A stretch of DNA of 64,000 bases from Aquilaria yunnanensis. Taxonomy: Eukaryota > Streptophyta > Magnoliopsida > Malvales > Thymelaeaceae. The stretch covers positions 97,168,893-97,232,892 of the forward strand of contig CM077594.1 of assembly GCA_039654915.1 (NCBI GenBank). The letters are read 5' to 3'. Below, one piece after another: positions 36,140-47,562 of this stretch. The notes beneath the pieces were generated by a model. That model ran no database searches, was not told where the DNA came from, and saw only the letters and a program-made list of their open reading frames with translations. Positions within the stretch are counted from its first letter, which is position 1, and the number at the start of each line of letters is the position of its first letter. Position numbers and translations under genes: made by a program.

Positions 36140-37965
36140 ATGAAAATATCAAAAAGATTTGGTAGCCTTAGTGCCATTAGTCTAGTGTTATGCTTAGCAA
36201 TTTTAACCGGTTACACCGAGGGACTTCTCCCGGTGGCCTCCACCAAGAAGTTCATCCCCAAAGCAGCTCTTCTCCGGGCTAGACAGATTGGTAGAGGCAG
36301 GGTTGATCCGAGCATTAAAGTCTTCAATGTCTTAGAATTCGGTGCCAGGGCCGATGGAATCACCAACAATGCAATGGTAAAAGAATGGAACATCAAGTTT
36401 TTTAGTAAAAGCGATCGAAAGAAATTGTTGGTCTGTGCTCACTGCAGGGTAAAGGCAAATTAGTTAACGTAAGATGGATATTTTTTGTGTTCTTGTTGCA
36501 GTCTTTCATCAGGGCTTTCAAGGCTGCTTGCAATTTTCACGGTGAAGCGATGATGGACATTCCTCAGGGGAACTTCATGACGGGGCCGGTCCTTTTCCAG
36601 GGCCCTTGTTTCAACCCGTCGTTTGTGATTGTTAGAATTAATGGAATCCTCAGAGCACCCCCGGACATGTCCATGTTCCCCCACGGAGTCGGACTTGACA
36701 CCCCAGAGTGGATCACCTTCCAACAGTTGGACGGACTCATCATCACCGGCTCTGGCACCGGCACCTTGGACGGCCAGGGCACCAGCCTTTGGAGAACCAA
36801 CAATTGTGAATTCAACAAGAATTGCATTCGACTTCCTGCCGTAAGCTCAAACATAATTCCCATTCTGGATTACCTAACACTTGCTTGCTTCCCAGGAAAC
36901 TAATCGAAACCCTTAATTTCTTTTCCCCGAAAAAACACAGAATCTCTTGTTCAACAAGGTGCAGAACGCAATTATACGAGGAATCAGATCGGTGAATGCC
37001 AAAGGTTTCCACGTTTTCATTACCAACAGCTTGAACTTCCGGATTTTTGACGTTATTATCCTCGCACCGGCAACAAGCCCCAACACGGACGGAATCCACA
37101 TTAGCAAATCCAAGACTGTGAAGATCTCCCAAACCCGAATCGCCACCGGTGACGACTGCGTCTCCATCATTCAAGGTTGCAATGACATTAGTGTCAAGAA
37201 AGTCTTCTGCGGCCCCGGCCATGGCTTCAGGTATGCTGCCACTGCCGGCATGGTCACATTTTATCAGTATATCGCTTGAATTGCTTGCAATTTGTTGGCT
37301 TTCGATTGTCCCTCTACCAATCTTGGTGCTATTGGTTACATGATCTTCATCCAGTTGTACGTCTTCTCCCTTTTCTGTAACAGTATCGGTAGCCTTGGCC
37401 ACTACGACGACGAGGAAGACGTGTACAGAATCACGGTGCAAAACTGTACCATGACGGACACAGACAACGGTGTAAGAATCAAATCATACAAAGATTCCGG
37501 CCTCAGCAAAGCTGGATTCATCATTTTCAAGAACATCATTATGAATGGCGTCCGGAAGCCTATCGTCATCGATCAAGAATACGGAAACAAGGAGAGCTCT
37601 AATGTAAATTATTTTTCATTTTCAGTTTCGATTTCAAACACCAGTAGCAAAAAAGAAGTTGGAATTTTAAAAAAAATAAAGTTTAGAAATTTCGTGACGT
37701 TTGGCTTGTTGGACGCACATTGCAGCCTTCAAAGGTGAGCATAAGCAACGTGCACTTCATAGACATCCGAGGCACCACGACTACGGCGGAGGCGGTGTGG
37801 ATAAATTGCAGCCCGGCGGTCCCGTGCGCCGGCCTCACGTTGAGAAATATCAATTTGCAGTACATGGGGCCTCCGGGCGGCATGGTGCCCTTCAGTTCTG
37901 TATGTCGAAATGCCAAAATTTCTTATACGGGTGCTCAGTGCCCCGCGGCTTGCCGGGTCGTCTGA
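36140..37965 (+). CDS. Polygalacturonase, GH28, exopolygalacturonase type (PG3)
   Basis: Exons 36140-36376, 36502-36840, 36941-37230, 37384-37603, 37726-37965; all GT-AG; 441 residues. Exons 3 and 4 keep the 290- and 220-base lengths of PG1 and PG2; exon 2 is 21 bases longer. The signal peptide is SAISLVLCLAILTGYTEG. A basic stretch (RARQIGRGRVDPS) before the mature FNVLEFGARADG could be a short pro-region. GH28 signatures SPNTDGI, TGDDCVSI, CGPGHGF and VRIKSY are present. The C-terminus ends CRNAKISYTGAQCPAAC plus RVV. Probably functional; an older duplicate than the PG1/PG2 pair. Confidence 0.92.
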
Positions 37966-38455
37966 CCCTCCCCATAACCAACCTCACAAGCTTGTGTTCA
38001 ATTCTGAGGTTGAGTTATTAGGATTTGGGCCTGTGTATTTGTAAGGTTAACCTTGGTTTCAGAACATCAAAGCTTAAGCCAGTTGTAATTAAAATTTTCT
38101 TTTTGAAAGAATTACTCAAGTTTCGAATCGAAATGAGCCGATGCTTGAAATACTGTAACCAAAGAAAAACTAGTTTCATTTATTTTGTTCTCTAATTAAT
38201 TAAATTGTACATAAAGAGCTGATTTGACGCTTTCATTATGAAGTAACACACCTCAACTGGTTATTTACTTAACCGAAAAGAAGACTTTAAGCGTGATTGA
38301 ACTGACCAAGTTCCGTAACGGCCCTGCAATTGAAGGAGAGCTTTCAATTTCGAAGACGATAACTGGCGTCCCCTCTTGCATATAAACTGCTTCACGGCCT
38401 CGTATGGGAGCAGCTGGAAGAATCAGATAAGCATTGGAGATATATAAACAAAACT
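37966..38455. other. Spacer between PG3 and PG4
   Basis: 490 bp with PG3 3' UTR and the PG4 promoter. TATAAAC at 38381-38387 is a plausible TATA box, 69 bases before the ATG at 38456. Nothing else recognised. Confidence 0.6.
38381..38387 (+). promoter_or_regulatory. Candidate TATA box of PG4
   Basis: CATATAAAC context, about 70 bases before the ATG; positional support only. A second TATATAAAC lies too close to the ATG, near 38440. Confidence 0.4.
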
Positions 38456-41400
38456 ATGTGGTTCAAAGTGAGTTACGGAACAGCTTTTGTTCTGTTGGCT
38501 TGCCTTCATGCAAGCTTGGTGCTTGCTAGATTCCCTTTGTGCCAAATTTGTGTCTCACCGGACTCCTCCCCTGCACCTGAAGCTGCCGATTACCCTGAGC
38601 CAACGCCGGCTCCTACGCCTCTTTCTTCTCAACCGGAGATCACGGGGGTGCTTTTCGATGTCACTGAGCATGGAGCTGTAGCAGATGGGGGCACAGAGAG
38701 TAGCTCGGTTCGCGTTTCTTGACCCTTGCATTTGCTTGCAAGCTATAGCCCTTTAATTTCTCCATTGTAGAAAATGAAGAGAAAACGAAAGTTATGTTCC
38801 TACATTTTAGAATTCCTTTTTCCCTATTACCGCCGTTTACAAAAAAGTTTCTAGCCAGATGGAATAATTGTTCATCAACTAAATAGTGCTATAATTTACT
38901 TTAGAAGTGGGTTTTAGCAGAGGTTTCTTGTTAGCAAGTGTTTTGTGGAAAGGGGAGGATCCGGAGGTTTTCTAGTTTGGGTCTTTGGTTTATTCTAGCT
39001 TTAGGATGAAATTTTTTGTGTTTTTTTATATATTAATAAATTTCTTTGCCGTTCCAACAAAAAAAAAGTGGTGCTATATATAATTTTACTTCCCTTTTGA
39101 TTGGTATATGAGAAAAGAGTTTTTTTTTTTTTTTTTTGTGACCGTAATGAGACATTAACAGATTAATTTGGTTTGAAAATATATTTATGATTAGTTTCAT
39201 TTCTGGATAGGCGTTTATAAAGGCATGGAAAGCCGCCTGTGATCATCCAGGAAATTCCACATTTTACGTGCCAGGAGGAATGTTTCTTTTAGGTCCAATC
39301 TCGTTCAATGGTCCTTGTTACAACAATTGGTCACCAGAAATACGGATTAGAGGAACTCTAAGGGCTCTACCCATGCTCAAATACTTCCCATCTACGGCTT
39401 GGATCGTTTTCAAAAATTTGCGTGGGATCAATGTGGTTGGAACCTCTAATACTACGATATTTGACGGCCAGGGAGCGGCAGATGCTTGGAAACAATCCAG
39501 TTGCCAGAAAAAATCCCGATGCGCCAAATTAGTCACGGTAAGTTCTAAATTAATCACCATTTAAGAAAATTAATTAGCAATTTGGTCGCCAAATTAAGTC
39601 TAATCAAATTTGTCCCAAGGATCATTAGTCCTGTGAGAAGTCCATGGGGAATATATTTATACACCTATAAATAAAAAATATATATAAAACAGTAAGAAGA
39701 TGTCAAAATGATAGATTGCCTTTTTATTACCCTTATTATTTATTTTAATTAGACCTATCTGAGTCAAACCATGTTACTAAAAAATAATGTAAAAAACGAG
39801 GAAGTGAATTTTTCTTTTTTCACTTTCCCTATATTTGGATTCAACCTCTTTAATTTAATGGTTCATAGAGTAGCAACCCTCAAAAGTTTTTCAAGTTGAA
39901 CATTTCCGCCCCAAGACTTTGGTTTAGACAGATGAACCTCTAAACTATGTAAAAATTATAAAAAATGAAAATAAAATGAAATATATCTAAGCTAAAAAAA
40001 ATTAAAATCAATATTGCTATAATTTATTTTAAATAAAATAATTAAAATTATAGTAATTTGAGTAAAAACAAAACTTAATATTTGATTCACATATAACACA
40101 CGTGTACAGTTACTAGTGTGTACAATAAAAACTATATATGAACGTACCAAACATTAAACGAGTTTTTTATCCATAAGTTGTAAGCTGTTTTTAGCTTTTA
40201 ATAAATTTCAAATTTTATTATTGTCTGTTTAATTATAGATCTAGTAGCATTAAAATACAAGAAAAGTGTTATGCGTTTGGAAAAATTACTACTTTGATCT
40301 ATACGCTTGCCTTGAGTCTTGACCACTAAACTTACCAGACAAGTTCGCACTACTATATTGAAAATGTCTTCAAACATAAATTTCCTACAAATTAAGTTCC
40401 CTTGAATATATTCTACGAAAACTCAAATACTAAAAATTTTCCTCAACAATTATTATATAGTTAATAATAATGTTATTTGCACTTATATATTTGGTAAATT
40501 TTATACTAAATTATAATTGAATTATATATTTTTAATTTTAAGTCAAGGTTGTCAGTTTTGAGGTGAAAAAAGGGCCAGACTTATTTCAGGTAGTTCGAGC
40601 TCAAGTTTGAATTAAGATTATTCAAGTTGAGTATTTTCAAGCTCAAGCTGAAAAGTAGGCTCAAATAAATTTGGGGCTGAACTCGAGAGTCGAGCCTTAA
40701 CATATTTGGCCCTATAGGCTTGCTGGCCTATTGGGCGTAAGCCCTCCTAGGACTCCTAAGCCATAGTCCTTGCTCAACTCCTAAGCCCCAGCTGCAACTT
40801 AATCAGCCCCTACCCTATTTCAAGCCTCACTCGACTTTTATTCCCAGCCACCACCAAGAGAGTGACAGCATGATCAACGACGACAGCAGAAGATTGACAA
40901 TAGTTTCCAGCGATGACAGCCCTAAGATTAACAACAACTGCAAGGTTTGCCAATAGGCTCGAGATTGACAATAGCTGTAAGGTTTGTCGATAGCCCGAGA
41001 TCAACGATGGCCCTAATCCAAGGTTTGCCGATGATAGCCCTACCCAAGATCGGTGCTGACATCGTTGCCACCAAATCTTGAACCAGACTCTGGAGACCCA
41101 GACAATGGCTTGAGGATGGAACCAAATGCTCCATTGTTGAAGTGAGGAAGATGATGCTTCATTTGTAAAGTTCACAAAATCAGGGTAGAACAACAAACAA
41201 TTAAAAAGTTTGAGATAAGGTCTCTAATTTTCCGTTTCTGGTTATCTATGTAAAAAAAATTGCATATTCAATCCCCATCTTTCATCTAAGTTGTAGTTAA
41301 GGTACTAAAAACTCATGTGTTATTCGAGTTTGTTGAGCTTTCAAGCCGAGCTTGAGTCTAAAATGATTGGACTCGAGCAATTCGAGTTCGAGCCCAAGTA

Positions 41401-43890
41401 GTACCAAACAGTGAACAGGCCGAGCTTGAGCCTAGTGAGCTCGAGCTCGGCCTAGCTCATTTTCACCCATGTGTGAAACATATCTTGAAATTTAATTTAT
41501 GATTTTGAAAAATAGAGTTGCTCCATTAAATTTAGAGTAAATTTCATGAATGGTCCCTAACTTTTAGTCATTGTTTTCTTTTAGTCCCTAAGTTATTAAA
41601 TGTTCTATTTTAGTCCTAAATCTATTAAAACGTTTCATTTTAGTCCTAAATCTATTGAAAATGTTTCATTTTGGTTCTAATTTGATGAAATTTGTTAACT
41701 CAAAGTATTTGTCTGATAATAGCTTTTTAGTTCATAATTTAAGCTATCTGGTAACTATTTTATAATAAATTTAATCTACATAAATTTTTTTTTACAATTA
41801 ATGAAAAATTCAAATCACTTTTTTTTCTCTTTGTAAATTGAACTTATTTCATTCAAAAAGAAAAAACTATTAAGTTAAATTGTCCATTTGCTGTAAAAAA
41901 ATACTTCTTCCGTCCCATATTCTTTGCACCACTTTCCTTTTTGGATTGTTTCAAATTCTTTGCATTATTTTCTCTTTTTATAAGTTTTAGAAAATAAAAT
42001 GACAATTATACCTGTATTTATTTGTCCCTTTCTCTTTTTCATTTACTTTTGTTTTTCCTTTCCCTCCCACACAAATTCAGAAAGATGAACACAAAAACCA
42101 TTGCCATTGAAAATTACTGGAAAAAAATGGATTGGGGGGAAGTGATGAAGGTGATTAAATTGAGGGAATCGATTGAAAGGGCGACGCGACAAAAGCAACG
42201 AAATCGAAGGAATCAATTTAGGGGGCAACACAACAAAAGCGATGAAATCGAAGGAATCAATTGAGATGGCCATGTGGCCGAGCCGACAGAATTAACGGGG
42301 TGACGGAGGTAGAGGTTACCAAACGAATCGACAGACAGATGCCAAATCGAGGCAGTAGATCTTCTTCGAGAACTGATCAGCAAATTCAAGATGAATAGAA
42401 AGGTGATAGGAGGAGCTGGAGATTGAGGAGGCGAAGTATGGCAGTGGATCGAGGAGGGGATTGGTAATCCGGCGATGAGCGAGTTGAAGGCAATGGTGCG
42501 ATCAAAAACGGCAGTCATCGAGAATAGCTTGATTGATGGTGGAAGGCCGTATATGATGAGAACCGACTAGTACCCCAATGAGGATGAAGGGAAGGACAGA
42601 GGTCAACAATGGAGGAAATGGCTGAGAGAGTGAACAAAGACCAGTGGGCCGTGACAGAAAACTTACAGGCAAAGAGAGAAGAAAGGGTAAACTTGGAAAA
42701 AAAAAAAAGGCAAACAGTAACATGCCTTGGTTTCCATGCAAACTGAAATGGTGCAAACATATTAGGACGGGAAGAGTATTAAACTATTTAAATTTACTAA
42801 AAAATAGTTACTAAATATTTAAATTAGAATTTCAAAAGTTTCTATCAGACAATTATTCTGAGTTAATGAATTTCATCTAGTGAGGGACCAAAATGAAATA
42901 ATTTTAATAAGTTTAGCACCAAAATAGAACATTCAATAAGTTAAGGACTAAAATGAAATAATGACTAAATGTTAAGGACCATTTATGTAATTTACTCATT
43001 AAATTTACGAACTTAAATTTTTCTTTATCTTCTTATAATTAGTAGAGGAAAGGTCAAAAAAAGTCCTATAACTTTAACAATTTTTCTAAATAAGTCCTAT
43101 GTCTTCATGATTTTTTGTTTGAGTCCTACATATTAAAAAACGTGATCTTTGTTAGTTCTATAGGCAAAAAATTTGACAAAAATCCTATTTGGCAAATAAC
43201 GGACGTTAAAAACAAGAGAAAAAAATTCAAAATTAGACATCTAACTTTCTTAATTAGACATCTAACTTTCTTACTTTTCTAGTTAAGTCATCATATTCTT
43301 ATTTTTTCACAACTTACCCCAAAACCTTAAATATTCTCTTGTGATGCCGCTATCCTTCAAGTACAAACCCACTACATTTTCTCTTAGCTTTCCTCCCCTA
43401 AAGTAAAGAACAAGAAACAATTTTCATACTTTTCAATAAAAAAGTACTAAATTTTAAGTGATAACACTAATCATGATCCAAAAATTAAAAACATACAAAG
43501 TTTCTGGAAATGGAGAATTTCCAACAGGAAGCAGAATAAAAACCTCCCGTTAAACAACTGCCAAATCATGTTTTGGAGAGAAAACTGGAGTTGAATGACC
43601 TCAATCCCAATCCAGATATTGATGGCTTGATTATACTGCCGCAAAATTTTATAATTAATTAATTTTCCTATTTATTTATATATTCATTAGTTTATAGATC
43701 CATTTTTTCACCATCGGCAAAATCATCATGATTACATTGTTATTGCCGATATAAATATCTTTGCTGTAGTATAATTACAGCTCATTTTTGTAAAATTTTA
43801 TAGTTTATTCTTTCAAGCTTCTATAAAAACATGAAGAATTAATATGAAAAATATTATATCATCTTATTAAGGAATCCATAAAGTACAATA

Positions 43891-43921
<31 letters not shown>

Positions 43922-46007
43922 AAATTGGTTGTGAAATATTAAGTAATGAACTATTTAATAAACTATTATTAATTAATATGTTTATTTTTTTCATTTGACT
44001 TGTACATCAATTAAAATTCTATAAGTTAATAAGCTCAAAAAATATTTTTAAAATATTTTTTAAAAAATAGTATTTTTAAAAATTTTATTTTTGAGTTAGA
44101 TAACTCGTAAATAATTAATTAATTTCTAAAATAATTCTTTTAAGTAATTGTTAAGGAGTTAAAATGCTAGTTTTTAAACGGCTCAAGTGATGTAATATCC
44201 TCATTCTCATGGTATATTCCATTAACGTAATAACGATCAATGGCCTCAAAACCTATAAAATATAATAGTTTATTTAGGAAAAAAAAGAAAAAAAAATAAG
44301 AAGAGGAAGGAGAAGAAGAAGAAATGGTTTATTGTAAATATTTTCTGAAAATTTCAGGCACAGAAGCAATAACTCAACCTGCACATTTCAATTAGCGTTA
44401 CATGGTTCTAGATTTTTTTTGAATCTAGGGATAAATTATGAGAAAATAGATACCTAGTGATTTAATTAGAAAAGTTACAAAGTTAGGTGACTAATTTTGA
44501 TATTTCTCCATTGTTTTTAACGTGTGTTATTTGACACATAGGATTTCCATTAACTTTTCCAGCTATAGGACTAATAGATATTATGTTTTTGAAGATATGG
44601 GACTCGAACAAAAAATTGTAAAGATATAGGATTTGCTTAGAAAAGTTGTGAAAATTATAAGACTTTTTTTCTTTAACTTTCCCCAATTAGTAAGGATTTT
44701 AATGTATATATCTCTAATATTCAAAATGTTTAACGAAATTTGTACCAATTTCATACACTTCATCTATGTTTGCAAAACATTTTCAAACGACTAGTGTGTG
44801 TCTATATATACTTTGCGTTCCACAAAATGTGGACAACCCAAATATCTAATTAACGAACGACTTGAAAGCAAATTTGTGCACAAACGCACGTTTGTGATAT
44901 ATAGGTCTTATGGACCATGAATTCTTTCTTGTAATTTAATTTATGTGATTGATTTTATTTGCAGTCTTTAGATTTCATCAAGATTTCGCATGGGACAATT
45001 AGGAACATCACTTTGTCCAACAGCAAGGGATTCCACTTAGGAATACATGACAGTGAAGACATACATGTTTCAAATGTGACAGTAAGGTCACCGGGAGATA
45101 GCCCCAACACGGATGGAATTCATATAAGCCGATCTTCCAACATCAACATTACTGCTTCAAACATTGGTGTTGGTGATGATTGTGTCTCCATCGGACCTGG
45201 AAGTACCAACCTCTCCATATCCGGAATCCACTGTGGCCCCGGACATGGGATTAGGTAGGTGCTACAAATTTAACAAAATGAGCTTTAACCACATGCATGT
45301 ATTTCCCATCTTATTTGAACCGATCGATATCTATGTTGCTCGCAGTGTGGGAAGCTTAGGGAAATACGAGAACGAGGATGATGTTATTGGAATCGATATT
45401 TCGGGGTGCACAATCCAGGGCACACAGAATGGTGTGAGAGTGAAGACTTGGCCGGGAGCTCCGCCGAGCAGCGCAAGAAACTTGACCTTCCGGGACATCA
45501 CCATGGTCAATGTCTCAAATCCCATATTCATAGATCAAGATTACTGCCCCTCCCACAGCTGCAACACCACAGAGGCACGTGATAATTAAATTCGCTTTTT
45601 CTTTTCTTTTTTTTTTTTTTTTTTTGCCATCAATTTTATTGAATTATATATATACTGTATGTGATCAAATTGATGAGGGGGTAGTCATGTTTAATTAATT
45701 TTTTTTCTGGATGGTGCAGCCATCGCATGTGAAGCTAAGTAACATATTGATGAAGAACATAAGCGGCACATACAACACGGAACAAGCGGTAACTCTGCGG
45801 TGCAGCGCCGCCGTGGCCTGCGAGGACTTGCAGCTGGTTAACGTCTCTCTAACTCACGTTATTAATCGAGGTGGAGAAAAGAAAGAAATTAGGGCTCCGC
45901 AACGGGACGCCCGTTTAATCATGAAAGGGTCTTTTATTGGCTTGAAAATTCGTGATTCTGACTTCAACCTAGGAGCTAAACAACCTTCTTATAAAAAAGG
46001 CAATTAG
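38456..46007 (+). CDS. Polygalacturonase, GH28, diverged tandem paralogue with a 5.4-kb intron (PG4)
   Basis: Exons 38456-38707, 39211-39537, 44965-45254, 45346-45574, 45720-46007; 461 residues when joined. Exon 3 is again 290 bases. Intron 2 (39538-44964) is 5,427 bases versus 100-115 in PG1-PG3, because it holds transposons. Intron 4 appears to start GC (GAG then GCACGT): no in-phase GT donor is available, and the GC donor keeps frame. The signal peptide VLLACLHASLVLA is followed by a Pro-rich linker (PEPTPAPTPLSS). Signatures: SPNTDGI, VGDDCVSI and CGPGHGI intact, but RVK replaces the usual RIK. The C-terminal Cys pair is lost (QRDARLIMKG) and a basic tail ends the protein. It may be active but divergent, or in early decay. 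Confidence 0.82.
40555..41475. mobile_element. Possible hAT-like element in PG4 intron 2
   Basis: The stretch is GC-richer than its surroundings, with GAGCTCGAGCTCG-type wording near 41440 and GGTGAAAA at both inner ends in inverse orientation. Ends are poorly matched and no TSD was found. The overlapping minus-strand frames at 40810-41196 look incidental. Confidence 0.3.
41535..42997. mobile_element. MULE-type MITE, copy 1, carrying a Stowaway (PG4 intron 2)
   Basis: Long inverted ends: GAGTAAATTTCATGAATGGTC at the left pairs with GGACCATTTATGTAATTTACTC at the right, followed inward by TAGTCC-rich repeats. A 10-base direct repeat ATTAAATTTA flanks it (41525-41534, 42998-43007), consistent with a 9-10-bp Mutator-type duplication. 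It resembles 47024-47562 and 59530-60340. The Stowaway at 41904-42776 is inserted in it. Confidence 0.85.
41904..42776. mobile_element. Stowaway-ended element nested in the MULE-type MITE
   Basis: Ends CTTCTTCCGTCCCATATTCT and ATTAGGACGGGAAGAG, flanked by TA on both sides. At 873 bp it is about 640 bp longer than its relatives at 23474-23708 and 59727-59959, because it holds an extra GC-richer segment (about 42080-42720). The small frames there show no motif. Confidence 0.75.
43046..44684. mobile_element. Non-autonomous Mutator-like element (PG4 intron 2)
   Basis: 1,639 bp. Inverted ends extend over more than 200 bases: GTCAAAAAAAGTCCTATAAC near the left and its diverged complement near the right. 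The flanking 9-mers AATTAGTAG (43037-43045) and AATTAGTAA (44685-44693) differ at one base, as expected for a Mutator-type 9-bp target duplication. No transposase. Confidence 0.82.
43884..43921. repeat. Compound (AT)n(AC)n microsatellite
   Basis: An alternating AT run followed by ACACACACAC, lying inside the Mutator-like element at 43046-44684. Confidence 0.85.
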
Positions 46008-46427
46008 GAAATTCTAATTGTACATTTAGTACTACGTCAAAAATACAAGCACTACGAGGAAAACGGTATTTTGCATCAGTATAGTTGAAGCAGCCACTAA
46101 AACTCGCTTCAAGATTCTGAAGCTTGCATTGCGTTACAGCGGTCACCAATGACCGCTTCTGTTGGGGCTTAGAATCATCTAGCGGTCAAAATCCATCGTT
46201 AAGGGCAAGAAACCTGCAATGTTTCTTTGGAATTTTCGTCTGCTGCTTCACTAAATTTGTTGAACTATGATTTTTTCTTAGATGATTATTTCAAGTGTTT
46301 AATTATTTAATTCGTTGATCATGAAGAAATTTAAAGAAAAGCCATCGGTCAATTCTTTGGTATCCTTGTTATTACTACGAGTCATCGAAAACAAACCAAC
46401 AAAATTGACACTGATTTACCTTCGGAA
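46008..46427. other. 3' flank of PG4 with a CACTA-type end fragment
   Basis: From 46048 the sequence CACTACGAGGAAAACGG begins a stretch with inverse repeats (AGCGGTCACC / GACCGCT, near 46138-46157) typical of a CACTA terminus. No matching right end was found nearby, so it is probably a truncated remnant of about 170 bases. Confidence 0.45.
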
Positions 46428-47010
46428 AAAATGGCCTAAAGGTTTTTTAGCCCTCAAACATGGGTGACTCAGACACTTAAGCCCCTGAATATCAACTTGG
46501 TGCAATTCACCCCTTTAACTTGGTAAAATGGTACACTTAAGCTCTTTCTCTCTTCTGCTCTGTTGGTAAAAGGTGTTGAAAATCCCCTAACTTTATTTTT
46601 CATTTATTTTCATCACTGACCTTATAAAAATCTCTCTATCATCAAAGGGCTTGAAACCGACCTTTGGATCATCATACATTTCATCTTATTCTGACCCAAA
46701 GTTTGAAACAGAGTTAGAACAAAGTTTTATCATCAAGTGAAACATGTATTCAAATGGCAAAAGAATTTTTGAGCTTTTTGGAATGGTTGGGAAAGAATCA
46801 TGAAACTTGTGAGGTTAGAGATGAAAATGAATGAAAAATAAAATTATGGGACTTCCAACACATTTTACTCAACAGAGCAAGAAGAGAGACAACTTAAATA
46901 TATCATTTTACCAAGTTGAGGGAACAAGTTGGACTGAGTTAATGTTCAAGAGGTTAAGTGTCTAAATCACCTAAGTTTGAGGGCTAAAAATGGCTTTAGA
47001 CCGAAAAAAA
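46428..47010. mobile_element. MITE with long inverted ends
   Basis: The left segment (TTTTAGCCCTCAAACATGGG, then CACTTAAGCCCC and ACTTGGTAAAATG) reappears inverted at the right (CCTAAGTTTGAGGGCTAAAA, CATTTTACCAAGTTG). Ends are about 160 bases each around a non-coding core. The exact edges and TSD are uncertain. Confidence 0.65.
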
Positions 47011-47023
47011 ATTGATGCTGATT

Positions 47024-47562
47024 GAGTAAATTTATGTAGATGATCTCTAACCTTTAATTGTTGTTTTGTTTTAGTCCCTAAACTAATAATTATTTGATTT
47101 TGGTCCTAAGCCATTTAAAAATATTTATTTTAATCCTAAATCTATTAAAAATATTTCATTTTGATCCCTGTTGGATGAAATTTATTAACTCAAAGTATTT
47201 GTTTGATAACAACTTTTTTATATTATAGTTTAAACTATTCATTAACTGTCTTAAGATATGTAATAAGTTTTTTACAGTTAATGGATAATTAAAATTACCA
47301 TTTTTTCTCTATAAATTAAACTTATTTTATTTAGAAAGAAAAATGCTTATTTAAATTGTCTTTTGACTTTCAAAAAATTATTAAATAGTTTAAATTTACT
47401 GAAAAACAAACATTTAAATTAAAACTTCAAAAGTTTGTGTCAAACAATTATTTTAAGTTAATGAATTTTATCTAATAATAACCAAATTAAAATAATTCTA
47501 ATAGATGTAAGACTAAAATAAAATAATAATCAAAGGTTAACAACCTTTCATACAATTTACTC
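47024..47562. mobile_element. MULE-type MITE, copy 2, without Stowaway
   Basis: Starts GAGTAAATTTATGTAGATGA and ends CATACAATTTACTC. The interior matches copy 1 (TTAGTCCCTAAA, GATGAAATTTATTAACTCAA). It has the uninterrupted empty site (AATTATTAAATAGTTTAAAT, near 47377-47396) where copies 1 and 3 carry a Stowaway. No clear TSD. Confidence 0.75.
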
